NCBI RefSeq assembly: GCF_011075055.1
Contig: NW_025401102.1
Span: forward strand, 556,924-620,923
Reading direction: 5' to 3'
Length of the DNA stretch: 64,000 bases
Origin: Mangifera indica
Taxonomy: Eukaryota; Streptophyta; Magnoliopsida; Sapindales; Anacardiaceae
Shown: one piece after another, positions 23,001-36,409 of the stretch
Layout of the letters: the number at the start of each line of letters is the position of its first letter
Position numbering within the stretch: position 1 is the first letter of the stretch
Notes under the pieces: model-generated
Seen by the model: only the letters and a program-made list of their open reading frames with translations
Told to the model about the DNA's origin: nothing
The model's database searches: none
Made by a program: the position numbers and the translations under genes

Positions 23001-26000
23001 ACCTGTGGGGAGAGAAAACAAAATCGAATGGGGGGATAGTTTTGTTTTTTTTTTTTGCAAACTCTTTCCAAAGAGTCACAGGTTGCTTCAAGCCAAGGCT
23101 ATCATATAGCTAACATGGTGGTGCACTCTTCTTCTCAATGGCATTGTTTTCCATGCAATAGTTTGCTAAATAGCTGTATAACATGAACTGAAGACATATA
23201 CCTCTGGGAAATTTTGAAAGCAGTAAACATAAAAGAAATTCCTGGCCAATGTGATAAAGTAGTTGTATCACAAGATCTGAGAATATATACCTCAGGGATA
23301 TTGTGCAGAGCAATGGCCAATGCCAAATTAAGACCAACATGAAGACCCTACAACAGAAACATGAAGAAATTTAAAAATGAGCAGATTAACTTACATAGAA
23401 ATTTAGACATGCATCACCAATCCCACATCATTAAATGAAGGTTCAAATTGGAATTTGTCATCAATTCATTCAATTCCTAAAACAGATTAGTAGCTCAACA
23501 CACATCAATCAAATATAATTCATTTGAGAATCCAAATTGAGCATTTTTAAACAAATTATTAACATCTCAACAACAAAGCAACAATGGAGGAAGCAATAAG
23601 TATTCTACCAACTACAAGAAACCAAGACTACATTAGGTGAACCAGATGTATGATTCTAGTCAAGGAATCGTGGAAGCCATACTGTTTGCTAAGGGGTGAG
23701 CAAAATACCCGAACTGGAACAAGAATAGGAATCATAGGATACCTAGATTTCGGTTTCGGATAAGAACTGGAACTTGCACACCTTGGGTAGATTTCGATTC
23801 CACTTTTTTGGAACCAGCAAGTTCTGGTTCCGGTTTCAAACACTTAAGAACCGGAACTGGAGGCAGAAACTGAATCTAGTGCACAACAGATCTCCCATCA
23901 TCATCAATCTTGACTTGTACTTATCTAACTCATTAAACCACAACAAGCCTCCCTTCTTTGTCCAAAATCATAAATTCAAAAAATTAGAAGAAGCAGGTAA
24001 AGACTACAAAAAGCAACATCTTGTTGGGAGAAAAATAACATTAAATGGCCTTTGATTCGCTTTGCTTTGCATTAAATGCCAATAATAGCTGTTGTCACAA
24101 ATCCCCTTATTACTCAAATTTGTTACTTTCTGCCCAACTGAAAAGCTTCTTCTACTTCCACTTTCAATTACAGAGAGAACAACACCTTCGCTTCTTCCTT
24201 TATTGATATTTTCTTGGTGGGCAAATTCATTTTTGTTATCAAAAGGATGATTTAATATCTCCTTTAGAAGATGAATTTGCTTAAAATTTTTAAACCTTCA
24301 AATGGTGAAAAAGGAAAATGGCCTTATAAGAAATTTTAACTATTGGTTCTAGGTAGGAACCAAACCCTACCCGAAACCGACCATCTTGGTTCCAAGTTGA
24401 AACCTACTATATGAGGGTTTGGTTCCTATTTTTAGGAGTAGGCCGGTTCCGATTCTTTTTTCTTAATAGAGTATCTGAAACTGCTCACCCCTAAGTTTGG
24501 TGCCACCAATTCAGCTCTGAAAGTTGCCAACAAATGATGGCATGATGTGGTTCTCATTGATGAGATGCTAATGGCTTGGCCACTAACATCAATCATTAAT
24601 TGCAAATTTTCTTATGTGATTTTGGAATTTTTCATATTAATAATATGTTTTTTTTCTTGCTATAGTTTTCATTATTTTATTAAAACTAAATCTAGATGAA
24701 AAAATCATCCTGTGAAAAGTTGACTACTGGTCCATTGAGTCTTCGACATAGTTGTTAAAGGCCCAAAGCGCCAAAAAGTGATGCGGGGTTTTATTGCCTA
24801 GGCGAAAAAGGCAAGGCAAAAGCGTCATTTTTTTACCCAAGACAATTAAAAAATCCTATTAAAATTTTTATATTTCCATTAAATTTAAAATAATATGTAA
24901 CTACAACGACAATAAAAATATTGACCAACAACTTCATTAACTATCTTAGATCAAACAAATAATTGGTGATCAAGACTAGACCTATTTGGCAACCGTCTAT
25001 GAGGAATCAGTGAACCTACATGATGACCTTAAATTTTTTCAACAATTTTTTTGGCAGCCTTAGAACTTATCGATAACCTCTTGTCAACTTTAAAACTTAC
25101 TATTGACCTCTTGATGACCTTAGAACTTGTTAGTGATCTCCTCAACAACCTTAAATTTCACTGTAAACCTCAAAAATTGTTAGTTACCCCTATATCTAAC
25201 TGAAAATTTCCCAAAACCTGCCAAAAAGCTGAAAATTGTGCTGAAAACTGTTTAGGATTTGCTAGTAATTCTTAGATCTAGTTGCAGATATCCTAGTTGA
25301 TAATGAAGTGTGCTTTTTCGGTGCCTAAAACTTCTGCCAAGGCACCGAAAAAGTCGCTCAAGCATGCTTCAGGTGCGCCTTTGACAACTATGTTCTTAGA
25401 GTTGGTCCTACCAAAACAAGTTCATTTATTCAAAAGCATACTCCTTTTTTGTTATCTACAAAATATAATAAGCAACAAACTATCTTAAACACCACAATAA
25501 TGATGATCCATCCAATAATGTGATTGTAGATTGGATATATTGTCCACAAAATCAACTCAAATTTTCCATAAAAACATATAAAAAATAAGAAAGTACCTTC
25601 ATTGATCCAAGAAACACAGCCATTCCCTCTGGAAAATTGTGCAAGCTTATGCCTAAAAATCATAAAGAAATATTCATCAATTAAACCAATAGGTACAACA
25701 CTGATTGAAAAGAATTCTTATGCTTTACATATGTATAAATTCTTCAATGTGGGCGTCTGACCCTTTTTAAAATCCACACATTAAATCTCTATTGGAGAGA
25801 AGAAATGATAGGAGTTTACAAATTCTTGTCTTTGAGCAAATAGCTTCCTTAGAAAGCTGATTTGTATGCTTTAAAAAGTATGGACAACCATGAGTGAGAC
25901 TAATTGTTTGACTATTTTGTTCATGTTTTGTCTGGGATAAGACACCAAGTATCAACCGGTTACATCATAAAGCCTATCTACTAAATTTGATAAAGAAGAG

Positions 26001-26620
26001 TATGCCCTTATATTTGAAGCTAAATAAATCAAATATGCAGTCAATTACCAAACAATAATTTCCAATTCAATGGAATGAGCAAAAACAATTTGGTCTAATA
26101 AAAATCCCAGCCTAGAAGAAATCAAATATATTATCAATATAGTCATACCAATAGCAGTAATGATTCCACTAAATAGAACTTGGCGGCGGTGCTTTTTCAT
26201 AATATCCTTGCCCCCGTCATCCCCATTTTTCTGTTCTCAAGCACAATGTCAAACTGTCAATATACCAGTAAATATATCAGCAGAACATAGAAGCATCCAC
26301 TGTCAATTGTAAAAGCAAGCAAGTCACAATTAATCATACTTATTGGGAGAATAAAATTTCATAACCTTGTTACTTTTCAGATCAGAAGCTGAAGCAAGTG
26401 ATGGTTCTGGGATGAAATTGGCAACAACAGCAAAGAATATAACACCGGCAAAAAACTGCATTGCCAAGAAACCATAATTGATTTATTAGAGAAATATGAA
26501 TAAGCAAATGCATGAGAGTAAACACATTCAAATTGATGAATATAGAAGGTAAAACTAACCCAAAGGTTGCCTTTTAAAAAGCCAATTGAGTTTATGGCAT
26601 TATGAGCTAAATCTAGAAAT

Positions 26621-26659
<39 letters not shown>

Positions 26660-28325
26660 TGAGACATCTAGAGATTTAGGGAAGGTTACCAGAGCTTAAA
26701 AAAAATAAGAGAAAAAGAAGCCAATAGTAAAAAACCAATTTATGCTCAAGGAAATATTTTAATCAATGCAAAATGATCTTTGATCAATGACCCAACTTTC
26801 TTTATGAGTTAAATATGAAGGTAAAAATTATTTAAATTAGTGTAATATTAAGATAAGATATAACAATAGGACAGATTGATGTTCAAATAAGAAGAGCTCG
26901 ATCACATGTCCCATTAAGAATCAATTTATTAAATGGATTGGTACTACCCAATACACAAGTAACTATTATGGTAGAAAAACGAAATTCCCAGCAATGTACA
27001 GCAGCAATGGAGTGTGTAACTTCTGTACATCACCTGTAAAAGTCCAAGCATCTTCAAATTGGGAGCTTGATTAAGAATTACAAAGAGTGCACCTGCAACA
27101 CGGTCAAGCATTTATAATCAGATTAGTGACAATACCTTATGCACTTCACTCTTGGAAAGTTGTTTAAACATTGCATACATAGTTAATACTTTTCTTATCA
27201 TAAAATCTAAATTCAAAGAAGTATATATTGTAGATACAAAAAAAGGAAGCAAAAATAGTGTGCAGATAGAATTCATTAACAAGTTTTATTTGTAGATATT
27301 TCAAACCATGTTACTAGTATACCCTTCATCAATGACTAAATAGGTAATTTAATCATGTGAACAAAATATTCAAGTGATGGTTAATCATATATTGTAAGAG
27401 AATAATTCTTAGATTTCAAACTTCTATCTTGAAAGAGAATAATTCCCAAATTTTAAACTTCAATGTGCATGTCCCTTAAGATATCTAAGTGAAATGTCAT
27501 ACCACTAACATGACTTTGAAATTTTAAAATATCATGAAATGACAGGGAGAGCTTTTTATTATTCCGGACTCATTTATGCCATATCTAAATTGTATGAATC
27601 TGGATACAACAATATCATATCATAGATCATTGACTCATTAATCACGATCACAAAGAAGGCAAACGAACAGAAACTTTGTTCACTACTCAAACAGCTGTCA
27701 GTTATCTTGTAATTCATAAAAACCACCCCTAAAATATTATAATTAGTACACTTTTAAGTTCTATTATCAGTTTAACTTCATACTCATCCAACCCTTATCA
27801 TTTTTCTCTTCCTCAATTGATATCAAATGAAACAGACCACAGATAAACTTAAGGCCAAGTGGAGATTGCCATGCTACTATAATGTAGACTCACCACCATA
27901 TTATACTGTAGGGTAACTTTCCGCTCTTATTGGACCAAACCTTTGCAATTTCCATTTAAACACATCATTCATTTATCACATTATTACCATTTCAGCTCAA
28001 CTGAAAAAGAAAGCTTCACAACCAAATAACAAAAATATAAACTTTTAAAACTGTTGCAAAACACATAAATTATATATTTTTTAACCTTACCATGTTCCTA
28101 ATAAACAGCTAAAATCTAGCGTTTCAGATATACGGTAGGAGATCAAAATGACAACTAACTGAAACAATCGAGCTTCACAAAAACACAAACTTAAAACATA
28201 CCCGTAAGCAAAAACACAATAACAATTAAGCTTTAAGTTCAGTAAAATATAAAGAACTGACCTATTGAAGTACTCAATCCACCCACAAGAGACAAGCCAA
28301 GCGCAGCCACGACCTGAGAGTCCAT
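20072..28325 (-). CDS. ZTP29: ZIP-family zinc transporter, ZTP29 type
   Basis: Multi-pass membrane zinc transporter of the ZIP family; Arabidopsis ZTP29 is reported in the endoplasmic reticulum. Twelve exons, all with GT-AG borders and continuous frame: 28262-28325, 27034-27092, 26560-26652, 26366-26455, 26149-26230, 25597-25652, 23291-23347, 21245-21285, 20828-20895, 20522-20578, 20309-20426, 20072-20117. They sum to 831 nt, 276 aa plus stop, equal to the usual length of the family. The start MDSQVVAALGLSLVGGLSTS and the end SLYFLEISLPKDTSL fit. ZIP metal-site motifs are HNFPEG (134-139, TM4) and HNIPEG (163-168, TM5); the loop at about 100-120 (KNGDDGGKDIMKKHRRQ) is the charged cytosolic region, without a long histidine run. 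The HNIPEG codons are split between exons 7 and 8, and the intron there holds a TRIM array. No frameshift or internal stop; it looks functional. Confidence 0.95.
20779..20801. repeat. (GT)n microsatellite in ZTP29 intron
   Basis: A short GT dinucleotide run with one interruption lies just beyond the 3' border of exon 9 in the intron between exons 9 and 10. Confidence 0.85.
21585..22843 (+). mobile_element. Tandem TRIM retroelement: four LTRs, three internal domains
   Basis: Terminal-repeat retrotransposon in miniature. Four LTRs of exactly 249 bp each lie at 21585-21833, 21921-22169, 22258-22506 and 22595-22843; each starts TGTGATAC and ends TGTTACA (TG...CA). Between them are three internal domains of 87-88 bp (21834-21920, 22170-22257, 22507-22594). 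Each domain starts two bases after the LTR with TGGTATCAGAGC, the primer-binding site for initiator Met-tRNA, and ends in a purine tract TAAGGGGGG(G)TGTA just before the next LTR. The whole block is flanked by CATAT at 21580-21584 and 22844-22848, a 5-bp target duplication. No protein is encoded; TRIMs depend on proteins of other elements. It lies in the intron between ZTP29 exons 8 and 7, antisense to that gene. Repeats differ at a few positions only, so the array is fairly young. Short open frames of 60-78 codons in it are by-products. Confidence 0.93.
23691..24493. mobile_element. Non-autonomous hAT-like element in ZTP29 intron
   Basis: Inverted termini AAGGGGTGAGCA (left) and TAGGGGTGAGCA (right, reverse complement) enclose about 800 bp rich in GGTTCCGGTTTC and CCGAAACC type text. 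Flanking 8-mers are tGTTTGcT and aGTTTGgT, a 6/8 match, compatible with an old 8-bp hAT target duplication. No transposase. Located in the intron between ZTP29 exons 7 and 6. Confidence 0.6.
24747..25392. mobile_element. Second hAT-like non-autonomous element in the same intron
   Basis: Left end CATAGTTGTTAAAGGC and right end (reverse complement) CATAGTTGTCAAAGGC form inverted termini of at least 16 bp. Inside are GGCGAAAAAGGCAAGGC and GGTGCCTTGGCAG type subterminal motifs. Flanking 8-mers gTCTTcGA and tTCTTaGA match at 6/8. No coding sequence. It lies about 250 bp from the other hAT-like element. Confidence 0.6.
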
Positions 28326-28384
28326 TTTCAATCTTGCAAAAGAGGTGGGGTGCTCTCTTTCTCTCTCAAATACCAAACTGGCAA

Positions 28385-28484
28385 GATGTTTGTTGGGTTT
28401 TTATACTAAACAGAGGAAATATGAACTGTTGGGAGATGCTTGTTGGGTTTTTATACCAAACAGAGGAAATATGAACTGCTGGGA
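28385..28484. repeat. 50-bp tandem duplication upstream of ZTP29 start
   Basis: Two adjacent 50-bp units (28385-28434 and 28435-28484) differ at three positions. They lie 60-160 bp upstream of the ZTP29 ATG (minus strand), so they fall in its 5' leader or core promoter. Confidence 0.85.
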
Positions 28485-28623
28485 GATGAAATGAATAAAA
28501 ATAGTGGGGGAAGAGATTGAAGACAAGAAAGAGATGGTTCGACGGAATGGTACGAAGCTAAAAGTGAAGTTCTTTTGTCAGCTAGCGGTCTATGATTTTA
28601 GTTCCTTCTTGTGGGATTACACT

Positions 28624-29002
28624 TGTAGAGAATAATTAAACACGTAAATATTAAATTTTATGAAATTTTATAAATAAAAATCAAAATTTATATACCCAAA
28701 TTTATTTTTTGATAAAGCATCTTCGAATACGATATAAGGTGCTAATGTTAGTCTATTTTTACGATATCATTTGTCTATATACTAATTTTTATTTGGGAGA
28801 CAAGATTTATGTATTGATTTATGTGTGTTGGGTGGAGAAGAATACGTTTGTGATAAAAATAGCGTTCTACACTTTTTGGGGAGACAATTTGGATTTTAAA
28901 CAAGAATCTAACTGTCGATCATCAACCCCCAATAACTTTCCTTCGATGGTTAAGGAAACCGGATAGAGTCAATCCATCATAGATGAACCCGAACCTAATA
29001 TT
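28624..29002 (-). repeat. 3' LTR of the copia element
   Basis: It aligns over its length with 36410-36780; shared blocks include 'ttgggtggagaagaatacgt' (28828; 'tggaaaag' in the other copy) and 'ttttggggagacaatttgga' (28875). Divergence is high (many transitions), so the insertion is old. It is nearest to ZTP29 and reads towards that gene. Confidence 0.85.
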
Positions 29003-30644
29003 TCTCATTCACACATGACGGAAAATTTGAATTAAATACTTAGCCGTAGAAATCTCATATAGCAGTACGTTTCATACTTACAAATGTGTTGTCTGACCGC
29101 ATAAGTAACCTACACTTGAGAGCTAAATATTATGCATCTGTTAGGAATAATATAACCGCTTCAATCCGAATTAAAACAAAATAAAACATTAAGCTCGTGG
29201 TCCCCCAGAGTTACTCAATAACACTAGTTCCTTTTAATCCCTCATTTATCATTGTATTATTCTCCTATGTATCCATGATTAAGTTCAATCTCTCATACGA
29301 GTGACATGATCGGCCAACCAATTGACACATGTAATATATAAATTTTCCTCTTCTACTCGATTTTCTTAATTTAAACTTAGCTGTTTTTTTAGTTGTGTTT
29401 CATAGACTGAATCATGCATGGTCATAAGTTCCAAGTTAAGATAACAATACTAAGAGTAAATATCGAATAACAACAAAGAGTTAAAGGATACCAATATGAG
29501 GTAATCTTTATAAAGTCTCACATAGTGAAGGAGCAATGATTCATCCTCTCACTACTTTAATTGGTCGTCTTACCAATATAAGGTATGGATCATGTGTTAT
29601 AGTGTGTATTTTCTCAAATGTCATTCATAACATTATACAGATCTTAGTTCAATCGTTACACCAGTGTCTAACCTGAATTCTTAATAATCTTCACACTTAT
29701 AGGTATTTATCCATATTAAGAACTCACATCTGACATTCACAAGTTATTTGGATGTGGTGAATCTAAATAAATCATTTTCAAATGTATTTAACCATGACCT
29801 CATCTTGATCAATTATCAAGGCGACATTTTAACTTTGATAAATTTTTTTTTTGAGAAATTTGTCTTCCATTAGTATACTCTTTTAGCATCAAATTTCTCA
29901 AGAATAATATCTCATCTTTGCTCACTCTCTCAGAGCCAAAGGTAATTACTCATATGAGTAAGCTAATCTCTCACTTGTGTGACATTACAATCTTGTTAAG
30001 CTAAAAAAAGATATATATGTAATGAAAAACCAAGAATTTTGGGACGCAAGTTCAAAACATAAAATGAACTTGAATTCATGGGTTCTGATATTATGTTACC
30101 AGTACAATAGATAAGTTTAACACTTATCAATCATAGTCTATGTAATCTAAGAAATTTAACATATGCAAGAAATATTTTTCTTAAAACAATCTTGATTAAA
30201 GGATTAGTAACTATACAATACGTAGAATTATATTGTACGATTATTTCTCTCTTGAAAATGGGGTCTCTTACTACTTTGTATCTAGTGTTGATACGTTTGG
30301 TTATCCTATAAAAATTCATAATCTTTTATTTTAACAGATAACTATTACTCTGACAATATCGTTCTGTTTATTCAGATTCATGAAGAATCTTCTTAACCAA
30401 ATAGTTTTTTGTATATTTACTAAACAGACTATATACTAGACTTTCGCTGTGGATACGGTTACGCATCTCCAAAATATGGGCTTTTTTGAAATAAGAAAAA
30501 CATAGCCTTATATTAATTTGCATTAGTTTAAATACTTCACAAACCGACATCTCAATAGTCAATCAAATACAAATTTGATCCTTAATTACATAAAAAATAA
30601 TTCTCAGAGCTTTTTAAAAATATCAAAGTTATACATATAGCCTT

Positions 30645-32231
30645 CCAATGCTCTTTTCTCGTTTTTTACTTATATTGATTAACCACTCAACAATAAAACA
30701 AATATTTGGGCATGCACGCATCATAGCATACATAATACATCCGATGACATCTGAAAAGATAACCATTGACATTTCTCTGTTTCTATTTTAAGTTTTAAGA
30801 CATATCTCTTTTGGCTCAATAATTTGTTATTTGACATAGGAATATCAACAAGTCAAAAAAGTATGAACAACCATCCTTTGATGATCATAATTTACTTTAA
30901 ATAATTTTTAGCTATTTACACATCATCACACATATTGATAGAATTACAAATTTGTCATTAGACTTCATCACAAAGATATGGTGATTTTGATAAATCATTT
31001 TAAAGTCATAAGACATTAACACTTATGAAATTTCAAGTACTAGTATCTGAATGATAGTTTTAGGTCATTCAACGTCCTTAAAGTTTGCACACTCTGTATT
31101 TTAGACCTATAATAATGAGATCTATATCTCGTTTTACTCAAATTTCTTTGTCAAGTTTTCCACTAAGGAAAGTTGTCTTGACATTTATCTAATGTAATTC
31201 TAAATACAAATACGTTATTACAGCTAAAATCAAATATATTGAAGTAAGTCATATAAATGACAAAAATATCTTTCTACACAATATATATTTTCTCATTGGG
31301 TATAGTTTTTCACTATAAAGTGAAATTATCTATTCATTGAGTCATTCGTCTTACGACTGATTGAGGAAACCTATTCATTCCCAATGAATTTTTTATCCGA
31401 TGGTAAGTCAACCAAAACTTAGAATTGGTTTGTTTTCTTCCAATGCTTTTTTCTCATTTTTTACTTATATTGATTAACCAGTCGACAATAAAACAAATAT
31501 TTGGGCATGCACGCATCATAGTATACATAATACATCTGATGACATCTGAAAAAATAATCATTGATATTTCTCTACTTCTATTTTAAGTTTTAGGACATAT
31601 CTCTTTTGGCTCAATAATTCGTCATTTGACATAGAAATATCAACAAGTCAAAAAAGTATGAACAATCATCCTTTGATGATCATCATTTATTTCAAATCAT
31701 TTCTAGCTATTTACACATCATCACACACATGGATAAAATTACAAATTTGTCATTAGACTTCGTCACAAAGACATGGTGATTTTGATAAATCATTTTAAAG
31801 TCATAAGACATTAAAACTTATGAAATTTCAAATACCAATATCTGGATGATAGTTTTAGACATTCAATGTCCTTAAAGTTTGCACACTCTGCGTTTTAGAC
31901 CTATAATAATGAGCTTTATATCTCGTTTTACTTAAATTTCTTTGTCAAGTTCTCTACTAAAGAAAGTTCTCTTGACATTTATCTGGTGTAATTCTAAATT
32001 CAAATATGTTATTACAGCTAAAATCAAACATATTGAAGTAAATCTTATAAATGACAAAAATATCCTTTTACACAATATATATTTTCTCATTGGGTATAGT
32101 TTTTCACTATAAAGCGAAATTATCTATTTATTGAGTCATCCGTCTTATGACTAATTCAGGAAACCTATTCATTTCCAATGATTTTTTTATCTGATGGTAA
32201 GTCAACCAAAACTTAGAATTGGTTTGTTTTC
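30645..32231 (-). repeat. Tandem duplication of an RT segment inside the copia element
   Basis: About 30645-31437 and 31441-32231 are direct copies of one segment of about 0.79 kb, still closely similar. Both carry the block 'acaaatatttgggcatgcac' (30698 and 31494) and 'tcaaccaaaacttagaattg' (31408 and 32202). On the coding strand each copy runs from the VDLPSDKKFIG motif to the GCIMYAMMRACPNI motif. Confidence 0.85.
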
Positions 32232-35200
32232 TTTGTATTTCATCTCTTTTTCCAATGCGTTTCAAAATTTTTTTATTAAGGAATGAGACAATTTCTTTTA
32301 TTATTTCAAGTTTTTCATCATCTTGGAGAGTGAGTATAAAAATCTCGTTTTCACTTCAAAATGTCACTTGAATACTTTTGGATGTTTACTCCTATACAAT
32401 TGAGAATTAATGTTCCTATTATCTGAAATGGATTAAAGTTTAATCTCAATGCTCTTACTAGGTTGAGATGAATGTAGCAAGCAATTGAAGATCATTACTC
32501 CCACCATCCAAAATAGGTTATAGCTCAATTGCATTTGTTCCCATTATCTAGAATAAATATAAGTTTTATTTCTTAGGACTCAACTAATGGTCGTTAAGAT
32601 ATAGTCATCCTCATTATGTTCTCATCTCATTCAGATGAAACATTTTATCAACATCATCCCTATAAAAAAAATATCCTCTATGAATACAGTACCTTATAGT
32701 ATAATTTCAGTTAATTTTTTAGCGGAATCCTCCTTAATGAACATATACTCTTTGGAGTGTTCAACGTATTTGATAAAAATGCATTCATTTCTTCTCGGTT
32801 CTAGTTTTTTTTAAACTCATGGGAAAAACTATGGATAGACATTGCTAACCATTAAGGCTGCAATCTATTAACTCAGGTTTTTTACCTGACCATAACTCGT
32901 AGGGAGTGGAAGCAACTGATTTAGTAGACAATCGGTTAAGTACACAAGCAACAATAAACATCATATCATCACAAGGTGACTTGATGTTTTGTTTACGCCT
33001 TCATTGACTTAACCATGTCCAATAGAGTTTAATTACTTTTCTCTGTTACACTGGTTTGTTGCGAAGTTTTTGGAATAACTATTTATCATACTATTCTTTT
33101 TTCATTACTCAGCTCCTTGAACTTTTTGGATAAATACTCAAGACCTCGATGAGTTCTTAAAACTCTTATCTATTTTGTCTAATTGATTCTCAACCTCAAT
33201 TACATATACGTTGTCTAAAACATTGTATTACTTTTGACTTACGAGAGATCAAATAGATAAGACTGAATTGAGCATTGTTATCAACATAAGTAATAAAATA
33301 TGAGATACTTTCTCAAACTTTACATTCATAGGAAAATATATACTTACGTATATAAATTACAAAGGAAGTCAAATTCTTATAACTTTGTCGAATGGTTTTC
33401 TAGAAGCTTTTTCAGCTAGGCAATGCTCACATGTGGACAACTCTATTTATGTGAAAGTTCCTAATAAACTTTCATAGGCCAATTTATTTAACCCATCTTG
33501 GCCAACGTGCCTTAATTTAGCATGACATATATTTACATTCATATCAATACATATAAGAGAAAAAAATAATGAAAAAAATTAACATTATCAGAATGTAAGG
33601 TGACAAACACTATACAATCATTTAACTAACAAACCAAATTTATAGAAGTCAAATCTATCGCATTTCAATAAAACACCTAGAAAAATTCAAATTATATCCT
33701 AGTTTAAGAATAATAAGTACTCTGACTAAGATTTATCAAATATTTGGAGCATATTAGATTTCATGTAGGTATAGAATTCCACCACCTTGCAAAATTTATT
33801 TGTTTGTGTCTATTCCTCTTACTACAACCCTTGTATTATTGTCTACATACATCCAATTCACTTTATTTAGCATTCGACAGAAATCTATTAAAGATCTTCT
33901 ATCATAAGCTACTTGGTCGGTGGCTTCTAAGTCTGTAATCCACATAAGATAATACTCAGTTAATATCATAGTACTAGAAACTAAAGTTTTATCACTTTAT
34001 GTTGAACAAGACTATCATTTTCAGCTCCGTTCATTCATAGGCGATATAATTCTCGTTACTTCTATTGTAACTATTCATCTTATATCTATCTCTTCTTTTA
34101 GTACTTCTGCCACACTCTCGTTTCAATTTTTTATTCTTATTCTTTGAACATTATACGATCTCCTTCCTATATTAGGATTTAAGCCACTCATTTTTAAAAC
34201 TGGATTCTATAATGTATGCACGAATACCAAGTTCAACTGCCTCAAGGGCGCTTGTCCTTTAGTTCTATGTCGCAAGAACAACTAACAAAAATTCGTCTTT
34301 CCTCATTGTGGGTCATATACACCTTCATACGCTCCCACTATCAGAAAAAGATCATTTTTCTAAATGAACCAACTGTTCATATGTCAGGTTACGTCTAACT
34401 GACTTCAGTTTTATAATCAAATTTGACATTAAATCAAATTCAACAATCAACTATCTTTATTTGCAGACTATAATTCCTCCAAAATCTTCAATAAAAAACA
34501 TATTTATAGCATATATAGTTAAATATTAGTGGTACTTATATACCATATCATTATTCATGAAATTGATCAAGTTATTACACGAAATGAATCTTGCTTCTTA
34601 CATGCATGATGTGCGTCCATATCACGCTTGTGTGACGCACTCATTTGGGTTTCTATCCCTTAGTTAGCCACGACTTTATCTTAACCTGATCTATGACCTC
34701 TAAAACCTTTTGCTCATCTAAGATATTGTGCATTTCAAATGTCATATGATGAAATTCTCCCTATTCAGTATTATTCTCATTCAAATCAACTATCATTTCC
34801 TAGGATATCATAGTTAAGAAGATCACAAAGACATATATATTAAACACAACGCTATCAACGCAATTAAATACAAATTAATTATTGCAATCACCTATTAAAA
34901 TTTAAAATATCTCACATAAGGTATAAATTGAAAGTTTATTATATTCTCAATCATCTTCTAGACAAAAATGTTTGACATTTTAAACTTTAATCTAATTGTG
35001 CCAATATTAATTTTGGATGAGAATTTCATTAAATTCTACCAATTTCAAAATTCTCATATTTAACAAATATATTATACAACAAATGCATCATTTATTTTGA
35101 CTACGACTATTTCATTAACTCGTATTAATCTCTGTGTTACTTTATCCATGACAAAGTCTCTATGAAATTTGCATTAGGTCAAATACTTCGTATTTTGTTA

Positions 35201-36409
35201 ATTTTGGGAATAACGTTAAATTAGTGGATATTCTTTCGTATATTACTAAACATTGCTCTATAGCAAGTTGTAATGAATCCACCTGCCCCAAAGATTTTAA
35301 ATTTTTGTCCTGAACAAAATCATTGATTACGGGGCTCATATTCATATATAGATATTATTAGACTATATACTATCTTTTTTTCAATTTAAAGAGTTCAACA
35401 GATTATTAATAATCTCAACACGCAATGTGATAATCCTTAGTCAACAAACTTGCATGAAGTAGAAACATGTATTTTAAAACATCAATATGTGTTTTCAAGA
35501 GTTGGAATGAGGTATTACATGTCTTTATATGTCGTACGACCCATGGAACACATACAGATCTTAGCACTACATTGCTTCCAAGGACTAGAAAACAAGTTTC
35601 ATGTGCCAAAACGAGTTAGAAATGGGTGTTCATGTGCTATCATGAGCCAAAATAAGTTCATACGCTCTTTCACACGTCTAGTTGATGTTGCATGCGCCTC
35701 TACGCACCGTAACATAGTCTACACGCACCGGGTAATGACCGTCAAGCGCTAGCATGCACCACCATGCACCAAAAGCTATTTGTCATGCTCCTCTATGAGC
35801 TCACATGTGCCAGTCAATAGTTTGGTCAACCTATTGACCATTGACTAGTCAATAAACCTGGATAAGCTTTGACCGGGTTCAGCTAAACCAAGTTGGCCAG
35901 TGGATTAACCTGTTGACCAATCTGTTGATCAACAGGTCTGATAATCAGGTTTTTCCAATCCAAATTCCATCCGAAATCGCGCATAAACCCTAGATTTTTG
36001 ACCTTCTAATTGGCGGCATTCTGGCAACAGTGCCATGGGGCTTTTGTCGCTGAGTCGACAGCGAGCCTTATTATTCCAATTTCTGACGCCAATGTCATCG
36101 AAATCTGTCGAAACGATGAGGAAGAAAAGCATGCCTTTTGTGCTCAGTTTTGGGTTGATTTCCATCGATTCTGACATTATTTCGATTCGATTTTTATTTC
36201 AATACATGCAATACACTTCAAATCAATCATCCAACATATTTCCCGTCACCAATTTCATGTAATTGTGGTCAAATTTAATTCATGCCCAAAATGAATTTTT
36301 TAATCAAAATTTCAATCTAAAAGCAGAATCCATATTCAAAATTTCTACAGTTTACATAATTTCATCCACAGAAAACATGGCATATACACATTCTAGGCTC
36401 TGATACTAA

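Noticed and set aside
33744..33938. Plus-strand 64-codon frame in the copia element
   Set aside because: The element's coding strand is minus; this is antisense noise.
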